NCBI RefSeq assembly: GCF_001632365.1
Contig: NW_024468551.1
Span: forward strand, 211,514 to 275,513
DNA from: Laetiporus sulphureus 93-53
Taxonomy: Eukaryota; Basidiomycota; Agaricomycetes; Polyporales; Laetiporaceae
DNA length: 64,000 bases
Direction of reading: 5' to 3'
In this document: positions 23,532 through 35,472 of the stretch, in pieces
Layout of the letters: each line of letters begins with the position of its first letter
Numbering within the stretch: position 1 is the stretch's first letter
Notes under the pieces: generated by a model
What the model was told of the DNA's origin: nothing
Seen by the model: the letters and a program-made list of their open reading frames with translations, nothing else
The model's database searches: none
Translations under genes and position numbers: made by a program

Positions 23532-24418
23532 GTCCATCCGCGAACTCAGCACTGGGATCCTTGGACCTCGCACCCGAAATCCTGTATCTCATCTTTGATG
23601 AGATCGATGATCTGCGCGGTGCCATCTCGCTGTCGCTCACGAACAAGACATTGTCCGACATTGGACAGGCCCGTGTGTATGAGCTGGCATGCAAGACGAC
23701 AGCGCCATGGGCCGGTGATCGCGTCATATGCGCCGGCGACTATATGCGGTGGCATGATCTGCCAGTAGGCATGCTCTCCGAGAGCGAACTCTACGAATAT
23801 CGCAGCCAAGATGAAGATGAAGGCGATGGCGACTCGAACGAAGAGTACGACTCATACACAAACAATCCCCGCAACTTTCACGACGTTAGATGGCGGGAAG
23901 CGCCCTCTAGACATTCTGAACCTGATGTTCTTAACATCAGCAGCATTCATGATGCGTATTTTCACTACAACGTGTCGTCTTTCGAGCGCGAAGAATTTTC
24001 TCGCCGGCAGAAGCCGCAATACTCGATCGATCTCTCGAAGGATGAGACTCACGGATGGGTATTATGCAGCATCTCGAAGCGGGAGTACGTCAGGGCCAGC
24101 GTTGTTGCGGCTTTGACGGGCTCTAGCGCTAAAATGCCTCGCGGGATAGGAGGGAGAGGCGGCTTCGGTCTGGGTCATGTTCTCATGAGCCAGATTTGCT
24201 GGTCCTCTGACGACTCTATTTCAATGAGATATAAGGGTGACTTGCATCGCGGGAGGTGGGCGGGTGATCGCTTGTCCATCACGACAATGGACAGACTGGA
24301 CAATCACGAAGCATGGAAGGACACGTCGGAAGAGGTGGTGAAGAAGATTACGAAAATTTGGGATGCTGACTGTCAAGGGTGGCGATCGCAAGTAAATTGT
24401 AATGACACACCGAAGTGA
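23532..24418 (+). CDS. F-box-like protein, first exon unresolved
   Basis: A single long exon of about 290 codons. It begins after a good acceptor (TGTAAATTCAG, ending 23531) and has no ATG before the domain, so a short upstream exon is expected. LDLAPEILYLIFDEIDDLR.AISLSLTNK matches the N-terminal helices of fungal F-box proteins (LP.EIL..IF..L), which recruit substrates to SCF ubiquitin ligases through Skp1. An acidic stretch follows (residues about 80-105, DEDEGDGDSNEEYD). The rest, with a GIGGRGGFGLGHVLMSQ segment and a C-terminal EVVKKITKIW, is not assignable. The frame is undamaged. It lies between P450-C and P450-D on the opposite strand and has no evident link to them. Confidence 0.65.
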
Positions 24419-24720
24419 TGTGAGTGAATTGTTGTAGCCATTAATCCCAGATTGATAACTCTAGGTGCCATATGCACTCTCTAACTTTCATCGCTCGATG
24501 TCGATTTGACATCTCTTGGGCATATTGTATTTTTTACGCGTGGACTCTCTGTAAGCTCATAAACCATAAAGGCGCATCTGTCCTTCTGCAGAGATCAAGG
24601 AACGGTGTTCTACACATTTCTTCGTTTGAGATGCCCGGACTTCTCTTCCTCAAGCACCCTACCTGCAGTCAATGTTCCTGTGCTGGCAGCCTGTCGTAAG
24701 ACCGATTTGACGATCTGCAC
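24419..24720. other. 3' flanks of F-box gene and P450-D
   Basis: Convergent 3' region. On the minus strand, directly after the stop of P450-D, the frame stays open for about 36 codons that look like the lost P450 C-terminus (see the P450-D entry). Nothing else was recognised. Confidence 0.4.
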
Positions 24721-26878
24721 CTACCGGGGACGGATCTCACAACGGAAGGGCTTCAGGTGACTGGCTCTTCATCGTGAGAAGACATGCTGGCACAGATGCA
24801 AAACTCATACTTCACTGCGCCCGAGGCGAAAGCCGACACGGGCGTGATCACGTTCCCGGCTGTATCGCTGGCCTTACTGATGTCCAGCATGGCGAGAATG
24901 CTCGCGATCGCGAGCCAGATTGTCGAGTCGGCAAATTGCCGCCCGGGACAGAGCCTGCAGAGTGGCGGAATCAATATGGGCTGATAAGGGGATGATATGG
25001 AGCAAGTGTACCTTCGGCCGAACCCAAACACGAACTTGCGCAAATCTCTGAATTCTGCGGTAGATACATCCATTTCGCTGTACCTCTCAGGGCAGAACTC
25101 ATCGGGGTTAGGATACAGTGTATGGTCATGCGTCATGCACCTAAAAAGACATTCAAAAAAGGAAAGTGAGGGAAAGTCATTGGCAAACCAGATGCTTGCT
25201 ATGATCATCGTGCCTGAAAGTATATACCTGCCTCGATACTCGTCGTCTCCAATGAGTTGGTGAGGCACGCCTGCAAAACCACATAAGAAGGTCCACGTTG
25301 TACGGTTGCAGACAGTCTACTCACAAAGAGGGACGGGAGGGTTCCATCTGCAGCGTCATATGGATCAGTCGCCGTGAACCCACAAGAATATTATGGGCGC
25401 ACCGGTAGACCTCCAATAGCACATGCTCGAGGTACGGCATCGAAGCTCTATCATCGACGTCTGGGAGCCGTTCGATGCCGACTGCCTTATCGATCTCGGC
25501 CTGCGCTTTCTTGCGGACGTCAGAGTAGAGCACCATAGCGAGGATGAATGTCATGAGGACGGTGCATGTCCACGATCCGATTGAGAACGCGGGTAGAGCG
25601 CACGCATACAGCGGAACTCACCGTGTCAGTACCAGCTGATCATGACAGAAGGGACGTTGGTTCGGAGACGGGAGAGAAGAAACGCGGACGATGTACCACT
25701 GTATAGGATGCCTCCGGCTCCCATGATGCTGTCTTCGTCGTCTTGGCTAAGTCGCCCCTTCCTGGACTCCTCTTCGAGAATTGAACTCATAAATGATGGC
25801 TTCGCTGTGCCTGATGCCTACCAGAAAGTCAGAATAACCCGACGCACAACATACACGACCTACCATCACCTCTTTGACCAATTTGTATGGAACCTTTAGA
25901 AGTAGGCCTTTCTCTTGAAATTGGCTCCAAGGATCCACGACGGCGTGTTCTCACTAAAATAAACAAGAGGTAGATAGAAATTAAATAGCTCAATAGTCTT
26001 CCCGCACACCAAGGGTACGCCACTCACGGATAGGAAAGAAGTCGATAACGTAGCCTCAAGACTCCCAGCTTCCAATGCGTCCGTCACAACCAGCCGAATG
26101 AACTCATCGTTGTCGGGCGACTTTGCAGTGTGGCAATATCCGATCTCCATAACAAGAGCCCCGAGAAATTTGAAAGCAACGTCAGAAGAGTTGTAGCGCT
26201 GACAGCGTAGCTCACCCTTTGACATGCGACGAGAAGTCATTAGGCGCTTGAATCAACCCATCCAGTAGCCGGATAATCTCTCTCCTTTGGAGAGGACGAT
26301 AGGCTGTCAAGCATGTGCTTGTCCAGAACTGCGGCTTGCAGCCATCGGCGGTGACGGCGCCACAGCTCACCATATGGAAGTAACGCAGTATTTGTGTTCA
26401 ACCTCACGCTAATCGCACAATCAGAGAGACACCTCAAATAGTATGAACTTGACGCACAGCTCTCTCAGGATAACAAAACATGGTCGGTTTGTATAATTGA
26501 CTCCACGTTTCTCCGTGAGATTGCACGCAGCCTCCACAGAACTCATTATCAATATGGGCTTGAGAAAGAGCCGCGCAAATATCACGTCTCCTAGAATGTA
26601 TGTTATTCAGCCGGAATCCGACGTGCACGCCCTTTAGTGTAACAAGACATACCATCCTTCTTGCTCTATTGCGCGAATGTAATATGCTGATAGTCTGTTG
26701 GTATCTGATGAACATTTCCAAGCAAAGGCAGAGACTTCGGTCCCGCGAAGAGAGGCTTTCGATCTGTTTCATACAAGGGCCGACACCACGCCACGTAGAC
26801 ACCCAGCAAGATGAACACAAGCACCAAAGCTATAGAGGTATGCATTGTGAGCCAGCTTATCGAGTTGTCCTGAGGCAT
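24721..26878 (-). CDS. cytochrome P450-D, C-terminus cut short by a TAG
   Basis: ATG at 26878, with an alternative Met at 26845 placed directly before the anchor ([20 protein letters not shown]); [12 protein letters not shown] follows. Landmarks: [14 protein letters not shown] near 26370, MEIGYCH near 26150, AGTDT near 25635, ExxR (EVYR) near 25410, WNPPVPL near 25345, PERY near 25090 and FGFGRR/LCPGR near 25015-24950. Two oddities: the Arg before PERF in the sisters is Cys here, and the last exon stops at TAG (24721-24723) right after CEIRPR. The sisters continue for 12-20 residues, and here the frame stays open past the TAG with a similar-looking VQIVKSVL. The stop is probably a recent nonsense change that removes only the tail, so activity may survive. 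A CRE-like palindrome lies about 230 bases upstream. Confidence 0.78.
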
Positions 26879-27284
26879 CTTCCTGACTTATCGGGACCAA
26901 GAATATTGGAGATGCAAAAAGGGATGTTCGGCACATTCACGTTGCGTACTAGCGCTGGCAAATAAATTTGGAGTTCTCACAGCGCGATAGTGTCTTGGTT
27001 CGGATTACTGAGCGTGAGCTTGTGGAGATACTCATCATGCATGCGAGCTATGCAGCAGCCCTCACAAGAAGTCTAAACGAGCCATAAAGACATAAAGAAG
27101 CGCCTCAGCGCGTGACGTCACGTATATTCTCACGGCTCGGGGCGATGCGTTGCTTGCACCCCATATTGGTGGTGAAATATTCTGCTTCAAAACCTTTTGG
27201 CTTGCGTCATCTCATCATTGTACGGCTAGCAAACATTGCGACTGCATAACGGGATTCCTGCAGCTTTCAACTCCTCTCCACATG
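26879..27284. other. promoter region of P450-D
   Basis: It holds the palindromic site at 27111-27122 and a GTCTTGGTTCGGAT block near 26989. The same 13-14 base block recurs near 13821, upstream of P450-B, so the two promoters share ancestry. No gene. Confidence 0.4.
27111..27122. promoter_or_regulatory. CRE-like palindrome upstream of P450-D
   Basis: CGTGACGTCACG, a perfect 12-base palindrome around TGACGTCA, about 230 bases upstream of the P450-D start. It is shorter than the sites before A and G but has the same core. Confidence 0.45.
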
Positions 27285-29487
27285 TCAGACTGCAATAGTC
27301 ATGCCTTGATCAAGAATGAGCGTCCGCATTTCCTGCGACCGCGGGCTTATATGACAGCGAAATAGTTTCGGATGGCTAAACGAACATATTTTAATAGGCG
27401 CTCTCCGTTCAATGTAACGATGCATACTTTACAAGGCCAGGAAGAAACGCAGGAGTAGGAGTGATGACATTCCCTTTATCGTCTTTTGCTTTAGCGATGT
27501 TGAAACTTGCTAGGATAGTAGCCATAGCTAGCCAGATGCTCGAATCAGCCAAATAACGCCCTGGACAAATGCTTGATGGCTTTCAGTGGCTACATAAAGC
27601 TCAGAAGGGTTGCTCTCACCGCCGACCGAAACCAAACACAATTTTGCCTGGATTATACAGTTCCATGGTCTCCGCGTCGAGCTCGTCAAACCTTTCCGGT
27701 CTGAATGCTTCCGGATCTGAGTATATTTCTGGGTCTCGAGTCATGTGCCTGCACAGGTTGCCGTCTAGTGCAGTGTATGTGAGCGAGGTGAATGTGTGAC
27801 ACATACCATATGTTGGACATAGTCATCGTTCCGCCTGGAATATGACAACCTAAATATACGTCATCCCTGGTTGAAAGATGTGGTATCCCTGCATGGATCA
27901 TCAACGATTTGCAGTTCCAAAGCGCACTAGAAATTACCCAGCGGTACCGGAGGATTCCAGCTGTCGATTTCATTACTATGGTGGACGACTGGTAGTGTTG
28001 CAGCAGACGTACCGATAAACTTCCAAGAGTACCTGGTCGAGATAAGGCAATGAGCCTCTATCCGCTAGATCTGGAAGTCGTGAATTGCCAACGACTTTAT
28101 CGATCTCCATTTGCGCTTTCTTGAAGACTTCGGGATACAGGACCATCGCCAACACGAAGGTTTGTATGCTGGTGACCGACTACAGCGTGTCAAGAAAACC
28201 TATGATGCGCAAAGATCGGGGACACTCACGGTGTCTGTTCCAGCTAGTGAGTGGCAATAGGAGACGTGAACAGTGTATTTATAATGACTGCTGGTCCACA
28301 CACCATTGTAAATGCTTGCAGCCGCACCCGACAAATTGCGCTCGTTGTCTTCAGACAATTCTCCGTCCCTGGTCATTTTATCCAAGATGGAGGATACGAA
28401 AGATGGTCTCGCGCTCCCACATGCCTGCAATATGGGCGTAATTGTAAGCGAAGAATGAATCGTATCGCCAAACTTACAATCTGCTCTTTGACCCACGTGT
28501 ACGGAGTGGTTTCAGCAATCTTGACCTGCTGTCGAATACGCAGTGCATTTCGTTTAAATGAAGATCCGGGCATCCACGTCGGGATGTGTTTCACTGGACG
28601 CGGGAATACCTGTGGATAAGCCCCCATTTCTTGACTACACAGTCGTGACGAACGTACAAGATGGAAAAAAGTCGACCAACGTGGACGCGAATGTGCAAGC
28701 TTCGATCGTATCTGCAGAAGATTTTGCTGCCATTTGGATAAATTGGTCATCTTCCAACGAAGTCGCCGTGTGCCCATAGGTGATCTCCGTCAATATGGCA
28801 CCCACATAGCTATGTACGCCTTAGACCTGTGACTCTGGTGTGCGATAGAGCGCACCTTGTGATGAGCGATGCAAACTCGTCCGGAGATTGCACGAGCCCG
28901 GTCAACAAGCGATGAACTTCCCTCGCGCGAATAGGATGATACGATTCGAGAATGTTCTTTTCTAGAAGCGCAGCTTGTAGCCATTTTCGATGGCGTCTCC
29001 ATCGATCACCATAAGGAAGAAGGGCCGGATTATTGTTTAGACCAATTCTATATGATGGATTTGTGTTATCGAAAGATTTATGGACGATTAATCTGGCTTT
29101 ACAGTTCGATCAGGAAAACAAATGATGGCCGGCTTGAATGAATAGCGCCTTTCTTCTCCATGAGATCAATTGCAGCCTGGACGGTGTGTATGATGAGGGC
29201 AGGTTGTCTGAACAGGTAGGTATAAACGAGAGGTCCTGGAGAATAATAGTATGTCAGTATTGGGAAGGCGACTCTGAGCGGATGTGCAGACCATGAGATC
29301 TCGTCCACTGGGCAAACGTCTTGTGTGGGTATTCATGGTCAATCTGATGAATATTGCCAACGAAGGGAAGATGACGCGGCCCTGGGAAGAGCAGATGGTG
29401 CGGTGGACGCAATAAGTAACAGGTAGAGATGAGCAACAATATCAATAGCACAATGAGCACGTCAACACGATAAGCGTACTCGATCAT
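27285..29487 (-). CDS. cytochrome P450-E, apparently intact
   Basis: Start at 29487, the Met that opens directly into the anchor [19 protein letters not shown]; an in-frame Met 23 codons upstream would add a charged leader. [12 protein letters not shown] follows. Further motifs: [14 protein letters not shown] near 29010, TEITYGHTA near 28780, AGTDT near 28235, ExxR (EVYR) near 28020, WNPPVPL near 27950, FRPERF near 27690 and FGFGRR/ICPGR near 27620-27570. The last exon is spliced at AA/C and runs to TGA at 27285-27287. The exon pattern is that of F and G, and its [18 protein letters not shown] exon is close to that of F, so E and F are probably sister duplicates. All frames are open. Confidence 0.83.
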
Positions 29488-30504
29488 AGCAGCAGCTTTG
29501 CACTCTGAAGAACGAGGATGTCTCCCGTCATCATGTACGCTGAAGGTTTTAATCATAGCAGTTTGTCCGAAAGCAGTTCAACAAGTGCAATGGGTGGAAA
29601 TGATGTGATACATACTATACGCGTGGTCATTGGCGGCCCGAGCTCATCGGAATCTAACTGAACAACACCTGCAATTGAGTAGCACGGTCTAACTATGAAA
29701 AGGTCCGCGTTTGTGCTTACCGAGTCATAGCAGAAAAGAATCTCATTACAGATACGTTGCCAAGAGAGGAATAGCACGATTTCACACACATTCGGATCCG
29801 TATGGCACAACGTCGTAGACTACCCGTTGTTGGGCGTAGAACCTTCGTCGCGCGGCCCCTCGGCACGTGAATGGAATACATCGAACAATAGAAGCATGGC
29901 AAGCGCGAAGGTGGGATCCAGCGTTTTAGTCATTGTCGATGTCAGCTTCGTTCCAACCTGCAACCTTTCTATTTGTGAAACACTTACAGACACGTTATCA
30001 ATCGTAATCTGCCGGCCACATGAATGTCAGTAACGAACGTCCAGGGGTTGCTACTGCTGTGTCGCCGAACGATCAATATGGCGACTGTCTCCATCGCTGG
30101 CAACTATCTGCCTCCAAACGGTTCGTGAGCCTCATATCTAATTCAATTAGCAAATTGTCTGCTGAGATGCATGAGGTAACTTGCCTCAGCGCCCGGAGGA
30201 TTTACAACATATAGCGGCTGGGGCTTCCAAAACCTCGGATCATAAATAGTTTGGTTACCCTGGTCCCATTTAATGCCTTAGCCTGATACTAACACCGCGT
30301 CTGGAAAGAAAACGCCGTAGTCTGCTGCGATATCATTGAGACATCCGGAAATTCGCCCAACACGCGCCAGTTTCCTTCCTGCTGGGTTCGAAAACAGGAT
30401 CTTCTCTGGCTTGCGTCCCACATGCTCATGTCTCAAGACAAAGAGGGTCATAGATCAGCTACTGTACATCTGCTCCTGTGCTAGACTAAATGTGATTCGG
30501 CCGC
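29488..30504. other. intergenic between E and F with coding-like remnants
   Basis: On the minus strand, scattered stretches look as if they were once coding: YDPRFWKPQPLYVVNPPG near 30230, then ITIDNVS and TFALAMLLLFDVFHS near 30000-29880. They are separated by stops and cannot be joined into a gene. No family was recognised. The region also carries the P450-E promoter. Confidence 0.25.
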
Positions 30505-32731
30505 TCAGCATGTTGATTCCAAGTTCAACTCGAGCAGAATTTTCTGGATTTCTTGCGATCGTATGCTAAGCTGGCAGTGAAATGGTTCGGGGTGGCTTCA
30601 TTGCCAATGTCAGAAAACTAACCCACGAATCGACATTAGGGGCAGATGGAGCATACCTTATAGCACCGGGAGAGAATGCGGGTGTAAAGGTCGCGTAGTT
30701 AGCGAAATCGCCTGCAGATTGTGAAATGTTGAAACAAGCCAAGATGTTAGCCATCGCGAGCCAAACTGAGGAGTCAGCCAGTTGGCGGCCTGGACATATG
30801 CTGCATCTCTTTCAGCGAGCGAAGATAATGAGCAGTGCGAACATCGTTTACTGACCGTCGGCCGAACCCGAAGACGATCTTGCGTGGATCGTATAAATCC
30901 GTCGTTTGTACAGTCATAGTTTTAAATCGCTCGGGTCGGAAGGTTTCGGGGTCCGGGAAGATATTGGCATCTCGCGTCATGTACCTGTGACAAGGGATGA
31001 AATGGAGATGTGGACATTCAGCAAGTCTGAGCGATGTATACCATAAATTGGGTACAATAATCGTCCCTTTCGGGATATAATGATCGCAATAGGTGTGATC
31101 AGCAGTTGAGAAATGTGGCACCCCTTGATCGAAGAGTGAGCAGCAGTTGCTGTCGTGAATCTGGTCAGCATACCCAATGGGACGGGACAGTTCCAGCTGT
31201 CCAGGTAGGCACTATGTTAGAACACTAAAGAGATAATTCTGCTAGGCGTACCGATATACTTCGAGTAGCACACGTTCAAGATACGGCAATGATGATCTGT
31301 CCGAGAAGTTCGGAAGCCGAGAAGTACCAACAACCTGATCAATCTCCGCTTGTGCTTTCTTGCAGATGTCGGGATAGAGCATCATAGCGAGGATGAATGT
31401 TTGGAGAGTCGTACCAGACTATGGTGCTGACTGATTAAATCACTGTATGATGGGCATGTACACACTTACAGTATCGGTACCAGCTGTCCAGTGCAAGCGT
31501 TAATGGCGACCTCACAAAGGATTCATGTAGCTTCATACCACTGTAGAGTGCACCAGCTACACCTGAGATGTTGCGTTCATCGTCTGGCGTTAAGTCTCTG
31601 TCTGTAGATAAATTGTCCAGCAGAGAGGAAACGAACGATGGTCGGGCACTCCCAGCCGCCTGGAAATGAGGACATTATTGAATACATGCAAGCACAAAAC
31701 GACTCACTACTGCTTCTTTGGCCCATTTGTATGGAGTGGTCTCGGCAATCTTCAATTCGCGGCGTATACGCAGGGCATTCTGCTTGAAGCCAGCTCCAGG
31801 CATCCATGTCGGAATGTGTTTCACTGCCAATGTTCCCAGTTGTTAATTGTCGCGCACGTCAGCGTTTAATCACTAAACAGTGCAAGCGGCAAACCTACGC
31901 AAAGGGAAGAAATCGACCAACGTCGAAGCAACATTGCCCGCCTCAGCTGCCTCTACGGATGCCTTCGCTGCTAAACGAATGAATTGGTCGTCCTCCAGAG
32001 AGAGCGCCATATGGCCGTATGTGATATCCATCAAGACAGCGCCAATAAATCTGTCGCTGAGTTTGAATTTTTGCAACTACTGGTGAACTGCGATAATCAC
32101 CTTCTGATGTGCGAAGCAAACTCATCCGGAGTTTGCACAAGTGCCGCAAGTAAACGGCGAATCTCCCTCTCTTGGATAGGACGATAGGACTCGAGAGCAT
32201 TCTTGTCCTGCAGCAGAGCTTGCAGCCACTTTCGATGCATCCGCCATTGATCGCCGTAAGGCAAGAGAACGGGGTTGGTATCAAATCCAAGTCTGCAGGT
32301 CAACTAGTATGTGCTACAACATCACAGGAGATTGAATGCGGATCACTTACAATTCCCTCAAGAACACGAGCGGCGGTCTGCTTGAATAGATCGCTCCTCT
32401 TTTCTCCATCAGGTCATTTGCGGCGTGAACCGAGTGAAGCACGAGGACCGGCTGCCCGAAAAAACGTGCATAAACGATAACTCCTGAGGTGCGCGAGATG
32501 AGTGAATGGAGCCTGCAAATACAGATAGAGATGGTTACCATATCTTTTCGCCCATTGAGTGAACGTTTTGTGTTGGTAGTCGGCAGTGACTTGGTGAACG
32601 TTGCCGATAAACGGGAGAGGATGCGGCCCGGGAAATAGAGGGCCCTTCTTCCTAGGAGATGAAAAGGAATAGAGCCAGACAGCGAGAGACAAAAGTGCGA
32701 GCGTTACGACCACGTCAGTAAGGTATTTCAT
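30505..32731 (-). CDS. cytochrome P450-F, intact arm of an inverted duplication
   Basis: ATG at 32731 ([20 protein letters not shown] anchor), then [13 protein letters not shown]. Later motifs: [14 protein letters not shown] near 32250, MDITYGHMA near 32020, [11 protein letters not shown] near 31810, AGTDT near 31480, ExxR (EVYR) near 31255, WNCPVPLG near 31190, FRPERF near 30935 and FGFGRR/ICPGR near 30880-30790. The final exon, joined at AG/C, ends in TGA at 30505-30507. The exon sequence, intron sequence and both flanks closely match P450-H on the opposite strand, so F is the surviving copy. Every splice donor and frame that is broken in H is intact here, which makes F a good template for judging H. 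Confidence 0.84.
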
Positions 32732-33251
32732 GTCGCAGAAAATGTGGCCCCTTGACGTGTTGACACAAAGCATTCACCAGGTGACTGCTATGGCGTTTAT
32801 GATAGGGAATCGGGTACGTGCGAAGATGCATGGTTCGTGATACGGTTTCAATGGACGAGTTGGCGCACGGATGGGCGCTCCGACGTCGGAAGCTGGAGTC
32901 GGTTCTCAGCGTCAAGCGATACGGTCTTCTCGTGATGGCTCGGATAGGTGCGCACCATGCACATGTCCTGTATGCTTCGGCTGTTGATGAACAAGAACCT
33001 GGTATCGAGAGATATTGAAAGGACGTATTAGCCACTCTATCGTGCGAAGATAAACATTGCATTGTCAGTCTATCGTGATTCCCATGTTAGCCAGTTGAAA
33101 TTCATTGGGGTAGAATACCAAAGACGCCCTTGAGCGCCCGGACAGAATCTCATGATCAACGCTAGTGCACGCGGAGAAACATCCTTCGCATTGTGCGGGC
33201 ATGCGCAATCGTGTGATTAACCGCACCGTGTTATGATACAGTGAGTAGCAT
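32732..33251. other. intergenic between F and G
   Basis: The first 40-odd bases upstream of F (through about 32775) match the upstream flank of H (37790-37843). Beyond that nothing was recognised; no TGACGTCA core was seen here. Confidence 0.4.
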
Positions 33252-35472
33252 TCAGAGTGCGCTACTTCTGTACAGCTGAGAAACCATCGCAGCAGCCTTG
33301 TCCGAACGTGGAAGGATCCGTGCTTTGAACGGTTTCGGGTGGCTATACTCCGTCTTATCAGAAATGGCCTAGGGTGCAGACGCGTAGCGGCCCACCTAAT
33401 CGTGCCGGATGAAAAAGCAGGAACAGGTGTGATCTCGTTGCCCATCGCATCTTTTGCCTTTGAAATATCGAAAGCCGCGATGATATTCGCCATTGCTAGC
33501 CAGACGGTCGTGTCGGCGAATTGACGACCCGGGCAGACTCTTCGTGAAGTTTAGCTTTTGTTTTTGTGCATCGGGATGTGGAGGATTTGACGTACCGGCG
33601 ACCGAAGCCGAAGACTATCTTTTGCATGTCTCTGGATGCTGCTGTGGATGTGTCCATCTCTTCGAAGCGCTCAGGACGGAAGGAGTCAGGATCGGGGAAG
33701 ACGTCCGGGTCGCGAGCCATGAGCCTGGGAAAAAGAATGGAATCGTTGATATAATTGTCTCGATGTCTCGACGAGCGTTATCACGAACCAGATGTTGGGG
33801 ATGATTGTGGTTCCTCCGGGAATATAATGGCCCTGATACTCATCATCTCCGATCACTGCATGAGGAACGCCTAGTGTACAACCTCAGTCAGATTCTCGTG
33901 TGCCATCGTGGTGGAGACACACCGAGAGGAACAGGAATATTCCAACTTGCAGCATTGATTGTTAGGTCAAACTCAACGTCTCAGAATGTTTGGCCACATA
34001 CCGGTATGTCTCTTGCAGAACATTCTCGAGGTATGGAAGGGAGCTTCTGTCGTTAAAGTCTGGTAGCCTCTCGGTGCCTATGACTCGATCAATCTCTGCC
34101 TGCGCCTTCCTGTATATGTCAGGATGTAGCACCATCGCGAGCACGAAGGTTGAAAGCGTGGTGGATGTCTGGAAAGGGGTCAGTATTGTGCATACGTGTG
34201 CAATGGATTATCTCCAGTACGGTATCGGTAGCAGCTGAAGGTATGTCAGCGTCATCCGAGAGAGAAAAGAAGAGCAATAACTGCATACCTGCATACAAAA
34301 CACCTGCAGCACCCATAATATTGTACTCATCTTCTTCCGTCAGGTCTCCGTCCTTCATCGTGTCTTCCAACATGGAAGTCAAGAAACACGGCTTCGCAGT
34401 ACCAAGGGCCTATTTAGAAATCTGATGAGTTACCGTGCTGTTCTGAGGCCCTAAGCACTCACCATTGCCTTCTTTACCTCGAAATAGGGTTTTTCAAACA
34501 AGGCGCGCATATGAGGACGAATACGCAGAGCCTCACGTTTGGCTTTCATGCCGGGCATAGCGGCAGGAAGGTATTTCACTAAACCATCGTTTAATAAGCA
34601 ACGGTTCGGCGTATGGGAAATGAAGAGAAAACACTAACGGATGGGAAAGAAGTCGAGCAACGATGACCCAAGGTTACCCGCTTCAAAAGCTGCGGTTACT
34701 GTGTCGTCTGCCACTTTGATGTGCTCATCATGTTCCAGGGAGGTCGCCCGATGGCCGTAGCTAATCTCCATTGATAATGCGCCCACTAGTCTACATTCCA
34801 ATGAATCAGCAGAATCCCTGACGACCAAGAACTCATTTACCGTTTGATATGCATAATGAAACCGTCCGGCGTCTGCATGAACATGTATAACAACCGGTGA
34901 ACTTCCCTCAGCTGCATAGGATGATACGTCTCGAGCTTCCGTTTGTCAATGAGTGCGGCCTGAAACCATTTACGATGACGGCGCCATTGGTCTCCGTAGG
35001 GCATAAATGACAGATTTGGATCGAATCCAATCCTGCAACCAGAGCACGTCATATCAACCGAATCTTAGTGGTGATGATACTGTCTTACAACTCGTTGATG
35101 AGCACAAATCGTGGTCGATCAGAATATTTTGAACCTCGCTTTTCCAGCAGGTCGAACGCCGCTTGCGCCGAATTCAGGATGAGAACTGGCCTCCGGAACA
35201 GCCGCGTGTAGATAATGTCGCCTAATGATGAGATGCATAAGCCAAATCACCATAATGATGATTACAGTGCTGCTACCGTATATCTTGTTCCATTCGCCGA
35301 GAACCCGGTGTTGATATTCTAACGGAAATTGATGCGCATTCCCGAGGAGCGGAATAGACTTTGGACCTGGGAAGAGAGACGAGAAACGCTTTTGATGTAC
35401 CCTACGCACATAAAGCAATCCCAAGCAGATGCATGCAAGGAATACAGCGATGATGTTGGGGATGTGGAACAT
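33252..35472 (-). CDS. cytochrome P450-G, apparently intact
   Basis: The start at 35472 is chosen because the anchor [20 protein letters not shown] begins there; the open frame extends 44 codons further upstream without hydrophobic character. [12 protein letters not shown] follows. Landmarks: [14 protein letters not shown] near 35000, MEISYGHRA near 34765, an I-helix AATDT (Ala for the usual Gly) near 34230, ExxR (ETYR) near 34010, FRPERF near 33670 and FGFGRR/VCPGR near 33600-33530. The last exon is joined at AG/C and ends in TGA at 33252-33254. It lies between the arms of the inverted F/H pair. A 20-base CRE-like palindrome is about 490 bases upstream. Confidence 0.82.
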
